From JACQPU01 sp039961715 (GTDB taxonomy: Bacteria; Bacteroidota; Ignavibacteria; UBA10030): DNA of 20,333 bases. Of this stretch, positions 1 to 7,853 are shown in pieces. The translations under genes were made by a program, and so were the position numbers. The notes beneath the pieces were generated by a model that searched no databases, was not told where the DNA came from, and saw only the letters and a list, made by a program, of their open reading frames with translations. The DNA is taken from the NCBI GenBank assembly GCA_039961715.1, contig JABRVW010000140.1, forward strand, positions 1-20,333, in the 5' to 3' direction. Each line of letters begins with the position of its first letter. Positions within the stretch are counted from its first letter, which is position 1.

Positions 1-1
1 A

Positions 2-49
2 ATGAAGGCGATACGCCGAAACCAGCGTGCTATGAGCGAGGAAGCTTAG
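2..49 (+). CDS. C-terminal end of an upstream gene (partial)
   Basis: The first bases are open in this frame and end at a TAG at 47-49, giving a short charged tail (...KAIRRNQRAMSEEA). A hairpin with a short T run starts about 35 bases downstream on the same strand, which is what the end of a + strand gene should look like. A second frame stays open to about base 167, but it would run straight through the hairpin, so I prefer this one. The tail is too short to name a family. The assignment rests on position relative to the terminator only. Confidence 0.4.
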   Translation: MKAIRRNQRAMSEEA

Positions 50-82
50 AGCGCACGTTCAAGATTGCCTCAGAGATCAATG

Positions 83-125
83 CACGGAAGCCCGGCATCA
101 TGATGATGACCGGGCTTCGTGTTTT
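83..125 (+). terminator. Rho-independent terminator of the left-edge gene
   Basis: The arms CACGGAAGCCCGG (83-95) and CCGGGCTTCGTG (110-121) pair over 12 bp with one bulged G around a 14-base loop. TTTT follows at 122-125 on the + strand. The U run is short, so the site may be only moderately efficient. No T run follows on the opposite strand, but the hairpin could still slow transcription coming from the pepP side. Confidence 0.65.
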
Positions 126-189
126 GAACGGGGATGGTGGCAGATTCCCGAAATCTCCCCTCCGTTGATGAAACGACCCCAGGATGTCT

Positions 190-1629
190 CTATCGCACCT
201 CCGCGTTTCCGATTCCTTTTTTCTTCATCAATGCTTCTATGTCGGCGATCTCACGCGGGGCGCTTTCAGAGAGGTTCTTCGGCCCCTGTTCGGTGACGAG
301 GATAGTATCCTCAATGCGGACACCGATGTTGAAGTATTTTGGATCCACACCCTGCGCACCTTCCTGGATGTAGATCCCCGGTTCGACCGTGTAGATGACG
401 CCCGGTTCCATGATCGGACTGGAGACATCATGCACGTTCAGGCCGACGGCATGTCCGAGGCCGTGCGTGAAGAACCTTCTGAATTCCCTGCCGTTCTTTT
501 CCTTCACCAGGCCGAGGGCAACGAGGCCTTCTTCCACGATCTCCGCGGCTTTGTTCGAAATGTCGCTCCATGCTGTTCCGGGCTTCATCATGGCGATGGC
601 AGCCTTTTGAGCTCTGAGGACAATTTCGTAGATCTGCCTCTGCTCTTTGGAGAACCTGCCGTTGGCGGGAAACGTGCGCGTGATATCGGTCGTGTACCCA
701 TGATACTCACCTCCGCAATCCGCCAGCACCAGATCTCCATCGTTGATTTTGCGACGAACGGTATTGTAATGGAGGATCACGGAATTCTCCCCGGCTCCCA
801 CAATGCAGGGGTAGCCGTTGTATTCAGCGCCGAATTTCCGGTACACGAACTCGTAGACACCCTGAAGCTCGTATTCGAACATGCCCGGCTCGCAGGACAT
901 CATCGCCTGCCTGTGGGCAGTGGCGGAGATTTCGCTGATCTTCGCGATAAGCGCGATCTCCTCGGGACTCTTGATCCTTCGCTGACGGTACACAAGCGCG
1001 GTGGGGTCGCGCAATTCCGTTGTGGAGTTCCGGGTCCTGGTCGCGTCAATGAAATCCTGCACGGGCTTCATGATCTCCCTGATTTCGCCCGTGAAGTCGC
1101 TTGCGAACGGAGGAACGTAGACGACCGCCGGCCTGGAGCGAAACAACACACTCCGGAGCGTGCGCTCGAAGTCCGAAATGGGAAGGGCATACCGGAGGCC
1201 GCGAAGCTTCATAGCTCCTTCGGGACCGTACCTCCGCCCCTCCCAATGTTCCCGAACGGGATCCCGGGGCTGAACAAAGAGGATTTCCCTCACCGTGATG
1301 GTTGCTGAGGTATCGTCCGGATTCCGCACCTGCAGGCCTTTTGGAATGAGCATGAGGACGGCATTGGGCTCCGGAAAGCCGGTGAGATAGAGGAAGTTAT
1401 CATCTTGTCTGTACTGGTACTCGACATCGGCGTTGCGTGTTCGTACAGGGGCGGCATAGAAAACGGCGACCGCGTCGTTGCCGATTTCGTTCATCAGCTT
1501 CTCTCTCCGCTCCCGGTGCACCGATCCGGGGATCAGGTCGGTGTCATACTCAATGTATTTGAGGTCCTGAGCTCCCGCGGGAATGAAGAGCAGGAACAGA
1601 GAGAGGCAGAGGGCATGGAAGGTGCGCAT
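190..1629 (-). CDS. pepP: Secreted Xaa-Pro aminopeptidase (M24B family)
   Basis: A 479-residue protein of the aminopeptidase P family, which removes an N-terminal residue preceding proline. Residues 1-21 form a signal peptide ending in AGAQ, so it should act in the periplasm or outside the cell, unlike the cytosolic E. coli PepP. An N-terminal creatinase-like domain (about 30-190) is followed by the pita-bread catalytic domain (about 220-455). All five expected metal ligands are visible: D304 (LADCGG), D315 (TTDITR), H393 (HGLGH), E416 (TVEPG) and E440 (VRIED). The ATG at 1629 is the only start that keeps the signal peptide. No Shine-Dalgarno is visible, because the leader consists of degenerate short repeats. 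The gene is separated from the BNR gene upstream by a terminator, so it probably has its own promoter within that leader. Confidence 0.93.
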   Translation of the reverse strand: MRTFHALCLSLFLLFIPAGAQDLKYIEYDTDLIPGSVHRERREKLMNEIGNDAVAVFYAAPVRTRNADVEYQYRQDDNFLYLTGFPEPNAVLMLIPKGLQVRNPDDTSATITVREILFVQPRDPVREHWEGRRYGPEGAMKLRGLRYALPISDFERTLRSVLFRSRPAVVYVPPFASDFTGEIREIMKPVQDFIDATRTRNSTTELRDPTALVYRQRRIKSPEEIALIAKISEISATAHRQAMMSCEPGMFEYELQGVYEFVYRKFGAEYNGYPCIVGAGENSVILHYNTVRRKINDGDLVLADCGGEYHGYTTDITRTFPANGRFSKEQRQIYEIVLRAQKAAIAMMKPGTAWSDISNKAAEIVEEGLVALGLVKEKNGREFRRFFTHGLGHAVGLNVHDVSSPIMEPGVIYTVEPGIYIQEGAQGVDPKYFNIGVRIEDTILVTEQGPKNLSESAPREIADIEALMKKKGIGNAEVR

Positions 1630-1636
1630 TGAAGTA

Positions 1637-1735
1637 GAGTTGAGTGAGTTGAATGATTGAATGGGTTGAATGAGTTCGTTGGTTCGTCTTGTCGTTGCTG
1701 CGTTTGCTCGCCTTGTCGTTGGTACGTCCCGTCAT
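1637..1735. repeat. Degenerate short-repeat leader of pepP
   Basis: About 100 bases are built from variants of TTGAAT and TCGTTGG with 7- to 9-base spacing: TTGAAT recurs at about 1649, 1657 and 1666, followed by several GTTCGTC/TTGTCGT-like units. The stretch fills nearly all the space between the terminator at 1745-1774 and the pepP start codon, so any pepP promoter lies within it. It is less regular than the other heptamer arrays in the window and looks like a decayed relative. Confidence 0.5.
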
Positions 1736-1744
1736 CCCGTACAA

Positions 1745-1774
1745 AACAAAAGCAGTCTGAGGACTGCCTTTGTT
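1745..1774 (-). terminator. Strong terminator after the BNR/T9SS gene
   Basis: Read on the minus strand, AACAAAGGCAGTC pairs with GACTGCTTTTGTT over 13 bp (one G-U) around a 4-base CTCA loop. The 3' arm is T-rich and runs into TTTGT. It begins 23 bases past the stop codon of the BNR protein gene and ends that transcription unit. Confidence 0.8.
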
Positions 1775-1796
1775 CTACGGTACAGAGAGATCAAAG

Positions 1797-4649
1797 TTAC
1801 TTTACGAAGGTCATTTTCTCAGTCTTTACGAACGCCTCACCGCCACCAATCGGGTTGGAACGCATGGTATAGAAGTACACGCCGGACGAAACCCCCCGAC
1901 CATGCCTGTCCTTCGCATCCCAGTCAACCGAGTAACTTCCGGGTCCCATGACCCTGTCGACGAGGACGGCGATTTCACGTCCTCCGATGTCATATACAGC
2001 GATGGTGACCCGGGCTTGGACTGGAACTTCGTAAGCAATCGTTGTAGTCGGATTGAAAGGATTGGGGTAATTCTGTGCGAGCGCATGCGAAACGGGAAGG
2101 GTCGGCCGTTCCTGGGGGGTGGAAGTGACGATGTTGGAGCTGAAGACGCCATTGCCGTGGGTGGCAACAACAATGAGGCCGTCGCTCGTTCGAAAATCGA
2201 TCATATCCACCGGCACGTTCCCAATGATTGTCCCCCCCTCCGAAGCCCAGACCGTGCTGGCACCGTTCAAGGTTGTAGTGGACCAAACCCCTACGCTTGT
2301 GGCAACGAGATAGGTGGTTCCGCTTTGTGTCGGAACAATAGCCGCCCATCGGCACGAGGGACCGTTCGATCCTGCCAGATTTCCTTCAATGTTTGTCCAG
2401 CTTGTCCCGCCGTTTGCCGTGTGCCACAGACTTGCCACGTTGTAGTTGGTGAAGACGGCGATGACCTCATCTGCATTGTTCGGATTGACGGCTACGCAAC
2501 CGACATAGCCCGTTGTTGGAAATGTTCCACCAGTGATGTCGCTCATGGTAGGTGTTCCCGTATGAGCATTATCAACCCGGTAAACGCTTGCTGCATTGGA
2601 ACCGATATACAACCGGTGAGAAGTTCCGCCTTTTGAAACGCCAAGTGCCGTTACAACCTCTCCGCTGCCGCTTTGTGGCATGACCGTGTTCGTGAGCGCG
2701 GCCCAATTGACTGAAGTGGGTGATTGTGATCCTCCCATTGGAATTCCCGAGAGATCGCTGTTGCGCCAGACCCTGTCTCCGACGGCAAGGTACATGATGT
2801 CGGTATCCGTAGGATCCAGAACAAACGGATTGATAAACAGATATCCACTTCCTCCGCTTGGCGAAGCGTTTCCATAATCAAGAAGGTTGCCGTTGGCATC
2901 CAGGATGAATCTATAGAGCAGGCCGTTTTGCGCTGATACATAGTATGCGCTTCTGCCGTCAGCAATGGCGCAAAACGCTCCGTCTCCGCTCAGGAGATCC
3001 ACCCAGTCGGCCGTTGCGGACGTTGTGTTGCTAAACCACGTTCCATTGTCCTGCATTCCTCCGATGATAACGCTGTTACCGCTTGTCGCGCGGTCAATGG
3101 CGATCGTGTAAAACTGCGTCGTGACGTAACCATTGTTGAGAAATGTCCATGTCACTGATCCTGCAGTGACATCAGTGGTCTTACTGATCCCGCCGTCATG
3201 TCCGGAGTAGTACACGTTATAGTTATCAGCCCGAAAGAACCCCGAGTGCAGGTCCGGATGATGGCCGGCGTACTGGGCGTAGTTGCTCGGTCCCGCATAT
3301 CCCCCGATCCGGGTCCATGTTGGTGTCGTCTGTGAAAAATCAGTCGTCCTGTACAGATTGGTACTGCCAATGAGAACAAAGTTTTCGTTGTCCGGTCGTA
3401 CCTGGACAAGCATATCGTACCCATTCTGGGTATCAAAGACGGCATTTCCGGAGACGCCGGATTCGTTCGGGAGCGAGGCTCCTTTGTTGACCCATGTCCC
3501 ATTGGCACCCGAACCATCTCCGGTGACATAGGTGTATTTCCACAATTGGTGACCGTTGATCTGGTTTACGCCATCGGTTCCATTTGCGCCTTCAATGAGG
3601 AAATACGCCACGTTCGGATTTGACGGGGCAAGGCCGATAACGACCCGCGAATACGATGTGGGGAATCCGGAAACGCCATTGGAGATGAGGGTCCAGGTCT
3701 GTCCGTCGGTTGACCGCCAGATTCCTCTGTCCACAGCGTTAAATGACCCGTCAAGCGCCCGTGCGCTCAGCGCGGCGTACACGATCCCTGCGGGCGTGAC
3801 AGCAACATCGGTGAAGTACGGTCCCTGGTTGGCAAACGATCCGAGCTCGGTGACCCAAGAGGTCCCGCCATTGGCGGAACGCTGAATTCCAAGAATTGTC
3901 GCAGCGTAGATTTCATCCTCAGCCGAATTGGATGTATCCACGGCAAGATTGTAGGTGACATCAAAGAAGGAATCGATCGGGCCATTCACTGAACTGCCGA
4001 CGGTGGACGAAAGGGCTGTCCATGACACACCGCCATCGGTGGACTTGAACAGTCCCGATCCGTTGAAAAAGAAGCCGGATTTCGACGCAGAATTGCCGAT
4101 GCCCTCGCCGGTGGCGTAGTACCAAGTGTTCCGTTTGCCAAATCGACGGTCCTGCACAATCGCGGTCACGCTATGGATGTCCGAAGAGCCCGTCGTTTTC
4201 ACCCATGTTGCGCCATCGTCCGTGGATCGCCACACTCCACCGGAAACTCCACCTGCCAGCAATCTATTAGGATCTCCCACATCTGCCGCCAGCGCCCTCG
4301 TCCTCCCGCCCACGTTATAAGGTCCGCGCTTTGACCACGACAGTACCTGAACTGCTTGGCCTTTCAGCAAACTTTCCCGAACAACGTCCTCTCTTCGCGG
4401 CAACTTTCCGGCAAATGCCAATTCCCTCGCCCGGATCCCTACCGGAATTCTTCCCGTTGACGGATCCTTCAATCGCTCAATCTCCCAACGTTCCCTGGCA
4501 ATCGGGTCGTCTGCCGTACCACGAGCGGACCTCCGCAGAAGTTTCACCTTTTTTGCAAACTCTTCTTCACTTTCTGTTTGGCTGAACCACCATACCGCGG
4601 ACGTCCCGGCCAAAAGGACCAGCGCCGTGACAAGAATACGCGTTTTCAT
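1797..4649 (-). CDS. Secreted Asp-box (BNR) repeat protein with T9SS type A sorting domain
   Basis: A 950-residue surface or secreted protein of unknown substrate. The start is taken at MKTRILVT, which follows a GAGG Shine-Dalgarno; the reading frame runs 23 codons further upstream into the preceding gene. Residues 1 to about 22 are a hydrophobic signal segment. The body is a sialidase/Vps10-like beta-propeller with several Asp-box motifs (STDDGATW, STDGGVSW, SANGGTSW, TANGGTSW) and the family's opening GPYNVGGRTRAL. Residues about 856-950 form the sorting module: NYPNPFNPTTTI, then GREIAVLVD, then SSGVYFYTM. Known proteins with this C-terminus cross the outer membrane through T9SS and are then cleaved. 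Asp-box propellers occur in sialidases and glycosidases, but no sialidase active site is recognisable, so no enzyme activity is claimed. It lies 31 bases after the lipoprotein gene, probably in the same operon. Confidence 0.88.
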   Translation of the reverse strand: MKTRILVTALVLLAGTSAVWWFSQTESEEEFAKKVKLLRRSARGTADDPIARERWEIERLKDPSTGRIPVGIRARELAFAGKLPRREDVVRESLLKGQAVQVLSWSKRGPYNVGGRTRALAADVGDPNRLLAGGVSGGVWRSTDDGATWVKTTGSSDIHSVTAIVQDRRFGKRNTWYYATGEGIGNSASKSGFFFNGSGLFKSTDGGVSWTALSSTVGSSVNGPIDSFFDVTYNLAVDTSNSAEDEIYAATILGIQRSANGGTSWVTELGSFANQGPYFTDVAVTPAGIVYAALSARALDGSFNAVDRGIWRSTDGQTWTLISNGVSGFPTSYSRVVIGLAPSNPNVAYFLIEGANGTDGVNQINGHQLWKYTYVTGDGSGANGTWVNKGASLPNESGVSGNAVFDTQNGYDMLVQVRPDNENFVLIGSTNLYRTTDFSQTTPTWTRIGGYAGPSNYAQYAGHHPDLHSGFFRADNYNVYYSGHDGGISKTTDVTAGSVTWTFLNNGYVTTQFYTIAIDRATSGNSVIIGGMQDNGTWFSNTTSATADWVDLLSGDGAFCAIADGRSAYYVSAQNGLLYRFILDANGNLLDYGNASPSGGSGYLFINPFVLDPTDTDIMYLAVGDRVWRNSDLSGIPMGGSQSPTSVNWAALTNTVMPQSGSGEVVTALGVSKGGTSHRLYIGSNAASVYRVDNAHTGTPTMSDITGGTFPTTGYVGCVAVNPNNADEVIAVFTNYNVASLWHTANGGTSWTNIEGNLAGSNGPSCRWAAIVPTQSGTTYLVATSVGVWSTTTLNGASTVWASEGGTIIGNVPVDMIDFRTSDGLIVVATHGNGVFSSNIVTSTPQERPTLPVSHALAQNYPNPFNPTTTIAYEVPVQARVTIAVYDIGGREIAVLVDRVMGPGSYSVDWDAKDRHGRGVSSGVYFYTMRSNPIGGGEAFVKTEKMTFVK

Positions 4650-4680
4650 AGTTTTGCCTCGTATTATGAGATTAACCTCA

Positions 4681-5160
4681 TTAGCGGAGCTCATATTTCC
4701 CAACAACAAATTGCTCACTCTCTGCCATCAGCGTGCCCGCACGAGTAACGTCAGCAACAAACGTGGACCCTTTTTGTAGTCCCGGAAGAACTGGAGACAT
4801 TTCGGGGAACAGACGGGACGTTTCAGCAAGGGTGTACCTGAATCGAACCTTAATCTCACTTCCGTTCCCTACAGTCCCTGTAAAGCCACTGCCAAATCCC
4901 ACGACCTCCACAATTCTCACAGTTGCCACGCAGGGGGCCTCCGCACAGGGATCACCTTTCACCTTCGAAAGCGCCGAATCGACCGCAACCACCGTGCCGA
5001 CAATTCTGCAATGCCCGGGTGGAATACCTGGTCCGGGGGGATTGGGTTTCTGCATCCCGATCCTTTCCTTTCCTCCTGACGATTCCGTTTCTTGCGATGA
5101 TCGGCATCCTCCCAATACCAGTGCCATGACAAACATGAGCACAACCAGACATGGATTCAT
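4681..5160 (-). CDS. Small lipoprotein of unknown function
   Basis: A 159-residue protein with a lipoprotein signal peptide: a hydrophobic segment ending in the lipobox LGGC (Cys 19), so it is predicted to be lipid-anchored. The mature part starts with a Ser/Gly/Glu-rich linker. It continues as an apparently all-beta domain with one closely spaced cysteine pair (DPCAEAPC) and a region that may be OB-like (IKVRFRYTLAETSRLF). No family is recognised. The start at 5160 is chosen because AGAGGATCTCG precedes it and it leaves an intact signal peptide; a 17-codon longer reading is possible. It sits 26 bases after the molybdoenzyme gene and 31 bases before the BNR gene, so co-transcription is likely. 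A small inverted repeat (ATGAG/CTCAT) lies just downstream of its stop codon. Confidence 0.75.
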   Translation of the reverse strand: MNPCLVVLMFVMALVLGGCRSSQETESSGGKERIGMQKPNPPGPGIPPGHCRIVGTVVAVDSALSKVKGDPCAEAPCVATVRIVEVVGFGSGFTGTVGNGSEIKVRFRYTLAETSRLFPEMSPVLPGLQKGSTFVADVTRAGTLMAESEQFVVGKYELR

Positions 5161-5186
5161 CGAGATCCTCTGATATGTGGTGGAAG

Positions 5187-5789
5187 TTACCAAAATCTTT
5201 CTTCTTTCCAAGGGTCTGCAGTGTTGGAATAGCCGTTAACCTCCCAAAACCCCGGGCGGTCCTGGGCCATGAACTCCAGTCCCCTGACCCATTTCGCCCC
5301 TTTCCACGCGTATCGCCGGGGTGTGATGACGCGCAACGGGCCGCCATGCTCGGGTTCCAACGGTCGTCCGTTGACCGTGTGGACAAACATGACATCCTCA
5401 TCGATCATCCATTGAAGCGGAAGATTCGTCGTGTACCCGCCGTACGCATGCTGGAGTACATACTTCGCTTCCGGCCTGAGCTTCACTTCTTTGACAAAGT
5501 CCCTGAACATCACCCCCTCCCACACGTCATCGAACCTGCTCCAATGTGTGACGCAATGAAAATCCGCCTGAAGTTTTGACTGCGGCAGACGCAAAAACTC
5601 CTCCCACGTCCATTCCCTCTCCTCCACCCATCCCCAAACGCGCAACCGCCATTCGTCCAGCCTGATCTTTGGGGCGGAACCGTAGGTCAGAACCGGAAAC
5701 TTGTCGGTCTTGTACTGGCCCGGAGGAAGCTTCAGTTTGCCGTATTTGTTGATCTCGGGTGGCATGATGGAATCAGTGTTCAGGCGCAT
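5187..5789 (-). CDS. Sulfite oxidase-like molybdopterin oxidoreductase (YedY/SUOX fold)
   Basis: About 200 residues covering a single oxidoreductase molybdopterin-binding domain. Family hallmarks are KLPPGQY near the start, HCVTHWS, whose Cys (residue 79 with this start) should bind molybdenum, and the C-terminal GGPLRVITPRRYAWKGAKW. There is no Tat signal, heme domain or dimerisation domain, so it is a short, apparently cytoplasmic version. Related proteins reduce or oxidise small sulfur compounds (MsrP/YedY reduces methionine sulfoxide), but the substrate here cannot be read from sequence. The start is uncertain: ATG at 5789 or 5765 are both possible and neither has a clear Shine-Dalgarno. 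A longer TTG start would lie within a heptamer array. The gene follows the moe/moa genes that would make its cofactor. Confidence 0.85.
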   Translation of the reverse strand: MRLNTDSIMPPEINKYGKLKLPPGQYKTDKFPVLTYGSAPKIRLDEWRLRVWGWVEEREWTWEEFLRLPQSKLQADFHCVTHWSRFDDVWEGVMFRDFVKEVKLRPEAKYVLQHAYGGYTTNLPLQWMIDEDVMFVHTVNGRPLEPEHGGPLRVITPRRYAWKGAKWVRGLEFMAQDRPGFWEVNGYSNTADPWKEERFW

Positions 5790-5792
5790 TTC

Positions 5793-5919
5793 GTGAGAAG
5801 TGAGACGCAAGAAGTAAGAGAGTTAAAAGCCTCATGAGCCCCAGAGAGACCCGACCGGCGGCTCATTGGCACGTGTTTTTCATGAGCCACTTTCTCGCTT
5901 CTTACTTCTTACTTCTTAC
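5793..5919. repeat. Inverted pair of heptamer arrays between two genes
   Basis: Left array, 5793-5820: four exact 7-base units on the + strand (GTGAGAA, GTGAGAC, GCAAGAA, GTAAGAG). Right array, 5892-5919: four units that read GTAAGAA (three times) and GCGAGAA on the minus strand. The arrays are thus inverted copies of each other, identical at 21 of 28 positions, around a 71-base spacer. The spacer itself holds three copies of CATGAGCC/GGCTCATT-type sequence able to form smaller hairpins. The stop codon TAA (5916-5918) of the lipoprotein gene is part of the right array, and the start of the molybdoenzyme gene lies just beyond the left array. Confidence 0.85.
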
Positions 5920-6410
5920 TTTGTTCCCCCAAACCACTGTTGCCACGACTCCGGGTCTGCGGAGCGATGGACATGCACGATCTTCCAGCCTTCGCCGCGG
6001 CGCTCGAGGACCATGGTGGTCGGCAGATACTCGCTCCGCTCCCGGCCATCGACCTTGTAATCCTGGCGCAAGACGTAAAACGCAAACGCTCCATTGCCAT
6101 ACACCTTCACGTCCATGCTTTCCATGGAGTACTCGTAGTCAGTGATCCGCGGAAGCGTCATCTTGAGCCGGCTCTTGGTCGAATCGAGCACTTCGCTCGT
6201 GCCCCATGGCGTGACGTAGTACGCCGCGGAGTCATAGTATTCATCAATCAGCCTGTCCGTATCGACATCACCGGTCGTGTAGGCCGCTTTCAGCGAGAAC
6301 TGAAGGTTCCTGATGGTGTTCTCGACATTTTGTCTGTCGATCGATGGATCCGCTTCCTGGCAGGCAGAAACGAACACCATGGCGAGAAGAACGAGCATAA
6401 GGGATTTCAT
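5916..6410 (-). CDS. NTF2-like (SnoaL/DUF4440-type) lipoprotein
   Basis: A 164-residue protein with a lipoprotein signal (MKSLMLVLLAMVFVSAC, Cys 17). The mature part looks like an NTF2 fold: an N-terminal helix (VENTIRNLQFSLKAAYTTGDVDTDRLIDEYYDS...) then strands carrying SMDVKVYGNGAFAFYVLRQDY and ending in GEGWKIVHVHRS. That last segment is typical of the SnoaL_3/DUF4440 group, whose members are small ligand-binding or stress-related domains. The substrate is unknown. Its ATG follows the moaA TAG with no gap, so it is translationally tied to the cofactor operon. This makes a link to the molybdoenzyme encoded next plausible but unproven. Its stop codon is supplied by a heptamer array. Confidence 0.78.
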   Translation of the reverse strand: MKSLMLVLLAMVFVSACQEADPSIDRQNVENTIRNLQFSLKAAYTTGDVDTDRLIDEYYDSAAYYVTPWGTSEVLDSTKSRLKMTLPRITDYEYSMESMDVKVYGNGAFAFYVLRQDYKVDGRERSEYLPTTMVLERRGEGWKIVHVHRSADPESWQQWFGGTK

Positions 6411-7412
6411 CTATCCTCCGATTTGCGACATGGTCCGCTCCGGCCGCACGAAGCCGGGTTGATTGATCATGTGTCCGGCTTCCTTGCGTGCAACGGCACC
6501 ACGAATGGCAGTTTTGATTTCCTCGTCCGATGCGCCCGAACGCACCAGCGCCCGCAAGTCGGTTTCCTGCAGGGAGAAAAGGCAAGTTCTGAGCCTTCCA
6601 TCGGCCGTCACACGCACACGATTGCAGTGCGAACAAAAAGGTTCGCTTACCGAGCTGATGAATCCGACTTCTCCTGCACCGTCTTCGAAGCGGTACCGGT
6701 CTGCCGGCTGGAAACCATGGCGCTCAACGGGAACCAGTCGGACGCCGGTGTGGTCCTCAATGCGCCGGATGATCTCGCCCGACGAAACGACGCGGTCGGG
6801 GGACCAGCCGTCATCTGCTCCGATGGGCATGAATTCGATAAACCGAATGACGAACGGCCGCGAGCGTGCAAGATCGGCAAACCGGGGAATCTCGTCGTCA
6901 TTGACTCCGCGTATGAGCACGGCGTTGAGCTTGACGGGCCCCAATCCCTGCCGCCCGGCTTCCTCGATCCCCTCCCACACGCGGTGGAAGTGGTTCCTCC
7001 TGGTCACGAGATTGAACCGAAGCGGATCCAGCGAATCAAGGCTGACGTTGATGCGCTTCAGGCCCGCGCGCACAAGGTCTTGTGCCTGCTCCGCAAGGAA
7101 ATATCCGTTGGTGGTCAGGGCAAGATCCTCGATTCCCGTCAATCCCGAAAGGTACCGGACGAACACATGGAGATCCTTCCGCATCAACGGTTCACCGCCG
7201 GTGAGACGAATCTTCGTCACCCCCAGCTCGCTGAAGACCTTCGCGATGCGTGCGAGCTCTTCGTAGGTCAGCAGCTGGTTCTTCCCAAGCCACTCAACAC
7301 CTTCCTCGGGCATGCAGTACCGGCAACGAAAGTTGCAGCGATCGGTCACCGATATCCGAAGATTGTTGACGACGCGGCCGAAGGAATCTTGTAGAGTACC
7401 GGGATCGTTCAT
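6411..7412 (-). CDS. moaA: GTP 3',8-cyclase (molybdenum cofactor step 1)
   Basis: A 333-residue radical-SAM enzyme that turns GTP into 3',8-cyclo-dihydro-GTP in the first step of molybdopterin synthesis. Both iron-sulfur clusters are visible. The SAM cluster motif is CNFRCRYC (C26, C30, C33). The C-terminal cluster is CSHC...C (C260, C263, C277), followed by CLFS. The protein ends in the conserved Gly-Gly (332-333) that MoaA needs for catalysis. Other hallmarks are RLTGGEPLMRKDL and NVSLDSLDPLRF. The ATG at 7412 sits inside the fourth copy of a heptamer array, with only 3 bases between it and the moaE stop. MoaC, which acts with MoaA, is not in this window. Confidence 0.97.
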   Translation of the reverse strand: MNDPGTLQDSFGRVVNNLRISVTDRCNFRCRYCMPEEGVEWLGKNQLLTYEELARIAKVFSELGVTKIRLTGGEPLMRKDLHVFVRYLSGLTGIEDLALTTNGYFLAEQAQDLVRAGLKRINVSLDSLDPLRFNLVTRRNHFHRVWEGIEEAGRQGLGPVKLNAVLIRGVNDDEIPRFADLARSRPFVIRFIEFMPIGADDGWSPDRVVSSGEIIRRIEDHTGVRLVPVERHGFQPADRYRFEDGAGEVGFISSVSEPFCSHCNRVRVTADGRLRTCLFSLQETDLRALVRSGASDEEIKTAIRGAVARKEAGHMINQPGFVRPERTMSQIGG

Positions 7413-7435
7413 GGTTTATGGTTCATGGTTCATGG
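7408..7435. repeat. Heptamer array forming the moaE-moaA junction
   Basis: Four contiguous 7-base units on the + strand: TTCATGG, TTTATGG, TTCATGG, TTCATGG. On the coding (minus) strand this is CCATGAA repeated, with one CCATAAA. The array encodes the last five residues of MoaE (MNHEP), its TAA stop (in the variant unit) and the moaA start codon. In another rotation the unit is GGTTCAT, also present in the array at 9490-9552. Confidence 0.9.
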
Positions 7436-7850
7436 TGATTGTCTTTGACCCGGACCATTCGACCGTTCCGTCTGCGAAATGTTCGCGTTTCCAGATCGGT
7501 ACCTCTTTCTTCAAGGTGTCGATGAGAAACCTGCAGGCTTCAAATGCTTCCCTGCGATGGCTGGCGCTCACTCCAATGACAACACTCGCTTCTCCGATGG
7601 GGACCTTGCCGATGCGGTGAATGATCGCGACGCGGTGGAGAGGCCATTGCTTTCGCGCGCGCCGTTCCAGGTCCTCCAGGAGCTCCAGCGCCATCGGCTC
7701 GAATGCTTCGTATTCCAGAAGGTCCACCTGACGGCCGTCGGAGTGATTTCGGGTCGTGCCGATGAACACATCAATACCCCCGGTCTCAGGAGTTGTGAGT
7801 TTCGATACCACTGAACTCATGTCAATGGGATTTAACGTGAGGGCAACCAC
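7416..7850 (-). CDS. moaE: Molybdopterin synthase catalytic subunit
   Basis: A 144-residue MoaE that, with thiocarboxylated MoaD, inserts two sulfurs into precursor Z to form molybdopterin. Family marks are GIDVFIGTTRNHSDGR, LEYEAFEPMA, HRIGKVPIGE and the active-site stretch KKEVPIWKRE, with K114 and K121 in the places of E. coli K119 and K126. The start is a GTG at 7850: a good GGAGG lies seven bases upstream inside the end of moaD, and the residues gained (ALTLNPID) match the usual MoaE N-terminus. The internal ATG at 7820 lacks a ribosome site. Only 3 bases separate it from moaD. The last five residues (MNHEP) are encoded by the heptamer array and are not part of the family's conserved core. 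Confidence 0.96.
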   Translation of the reverse strand: MVALTLNPIDMSSVVSKLTTPETGGIDVFIGTTRNHSDGRQVDLLEYEAFEPMALELLEDLERRARKQWPLHRVAIIHRIGKVPIGEASVVIGVSASHRREAFEACRFLIDTLKKEVPIWKREHFADGTVEWSGSKTITMNHEP

Positions 7851-7853
7851 GGA

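Noticed and set aside
184..1308. 374-residue + strand open frame opposite pepP
   Set aside because: It lies wholly antisense to a gene with all five M24 metal ligands. Its own translation has no recognisable family, signal or ribosome site, so it is a shadow frame of GC-rich coding DNA.
4650..4718. Extended N-terminus of the BNR protein overlapping the lipoprotein gene
   Set aside because: The added 23 residues come before a proper signal segment and overlap the lipoprotein coding region; GAGG precedes the internal ATG at 4649.
5940..7394. 484-residue + strand open frame opposite moaA and the NTF2-like gene
   Set aside because: It is the longest antisense frame in the window, but it spans two convincing genes on the other strand and shows no domain of its own.
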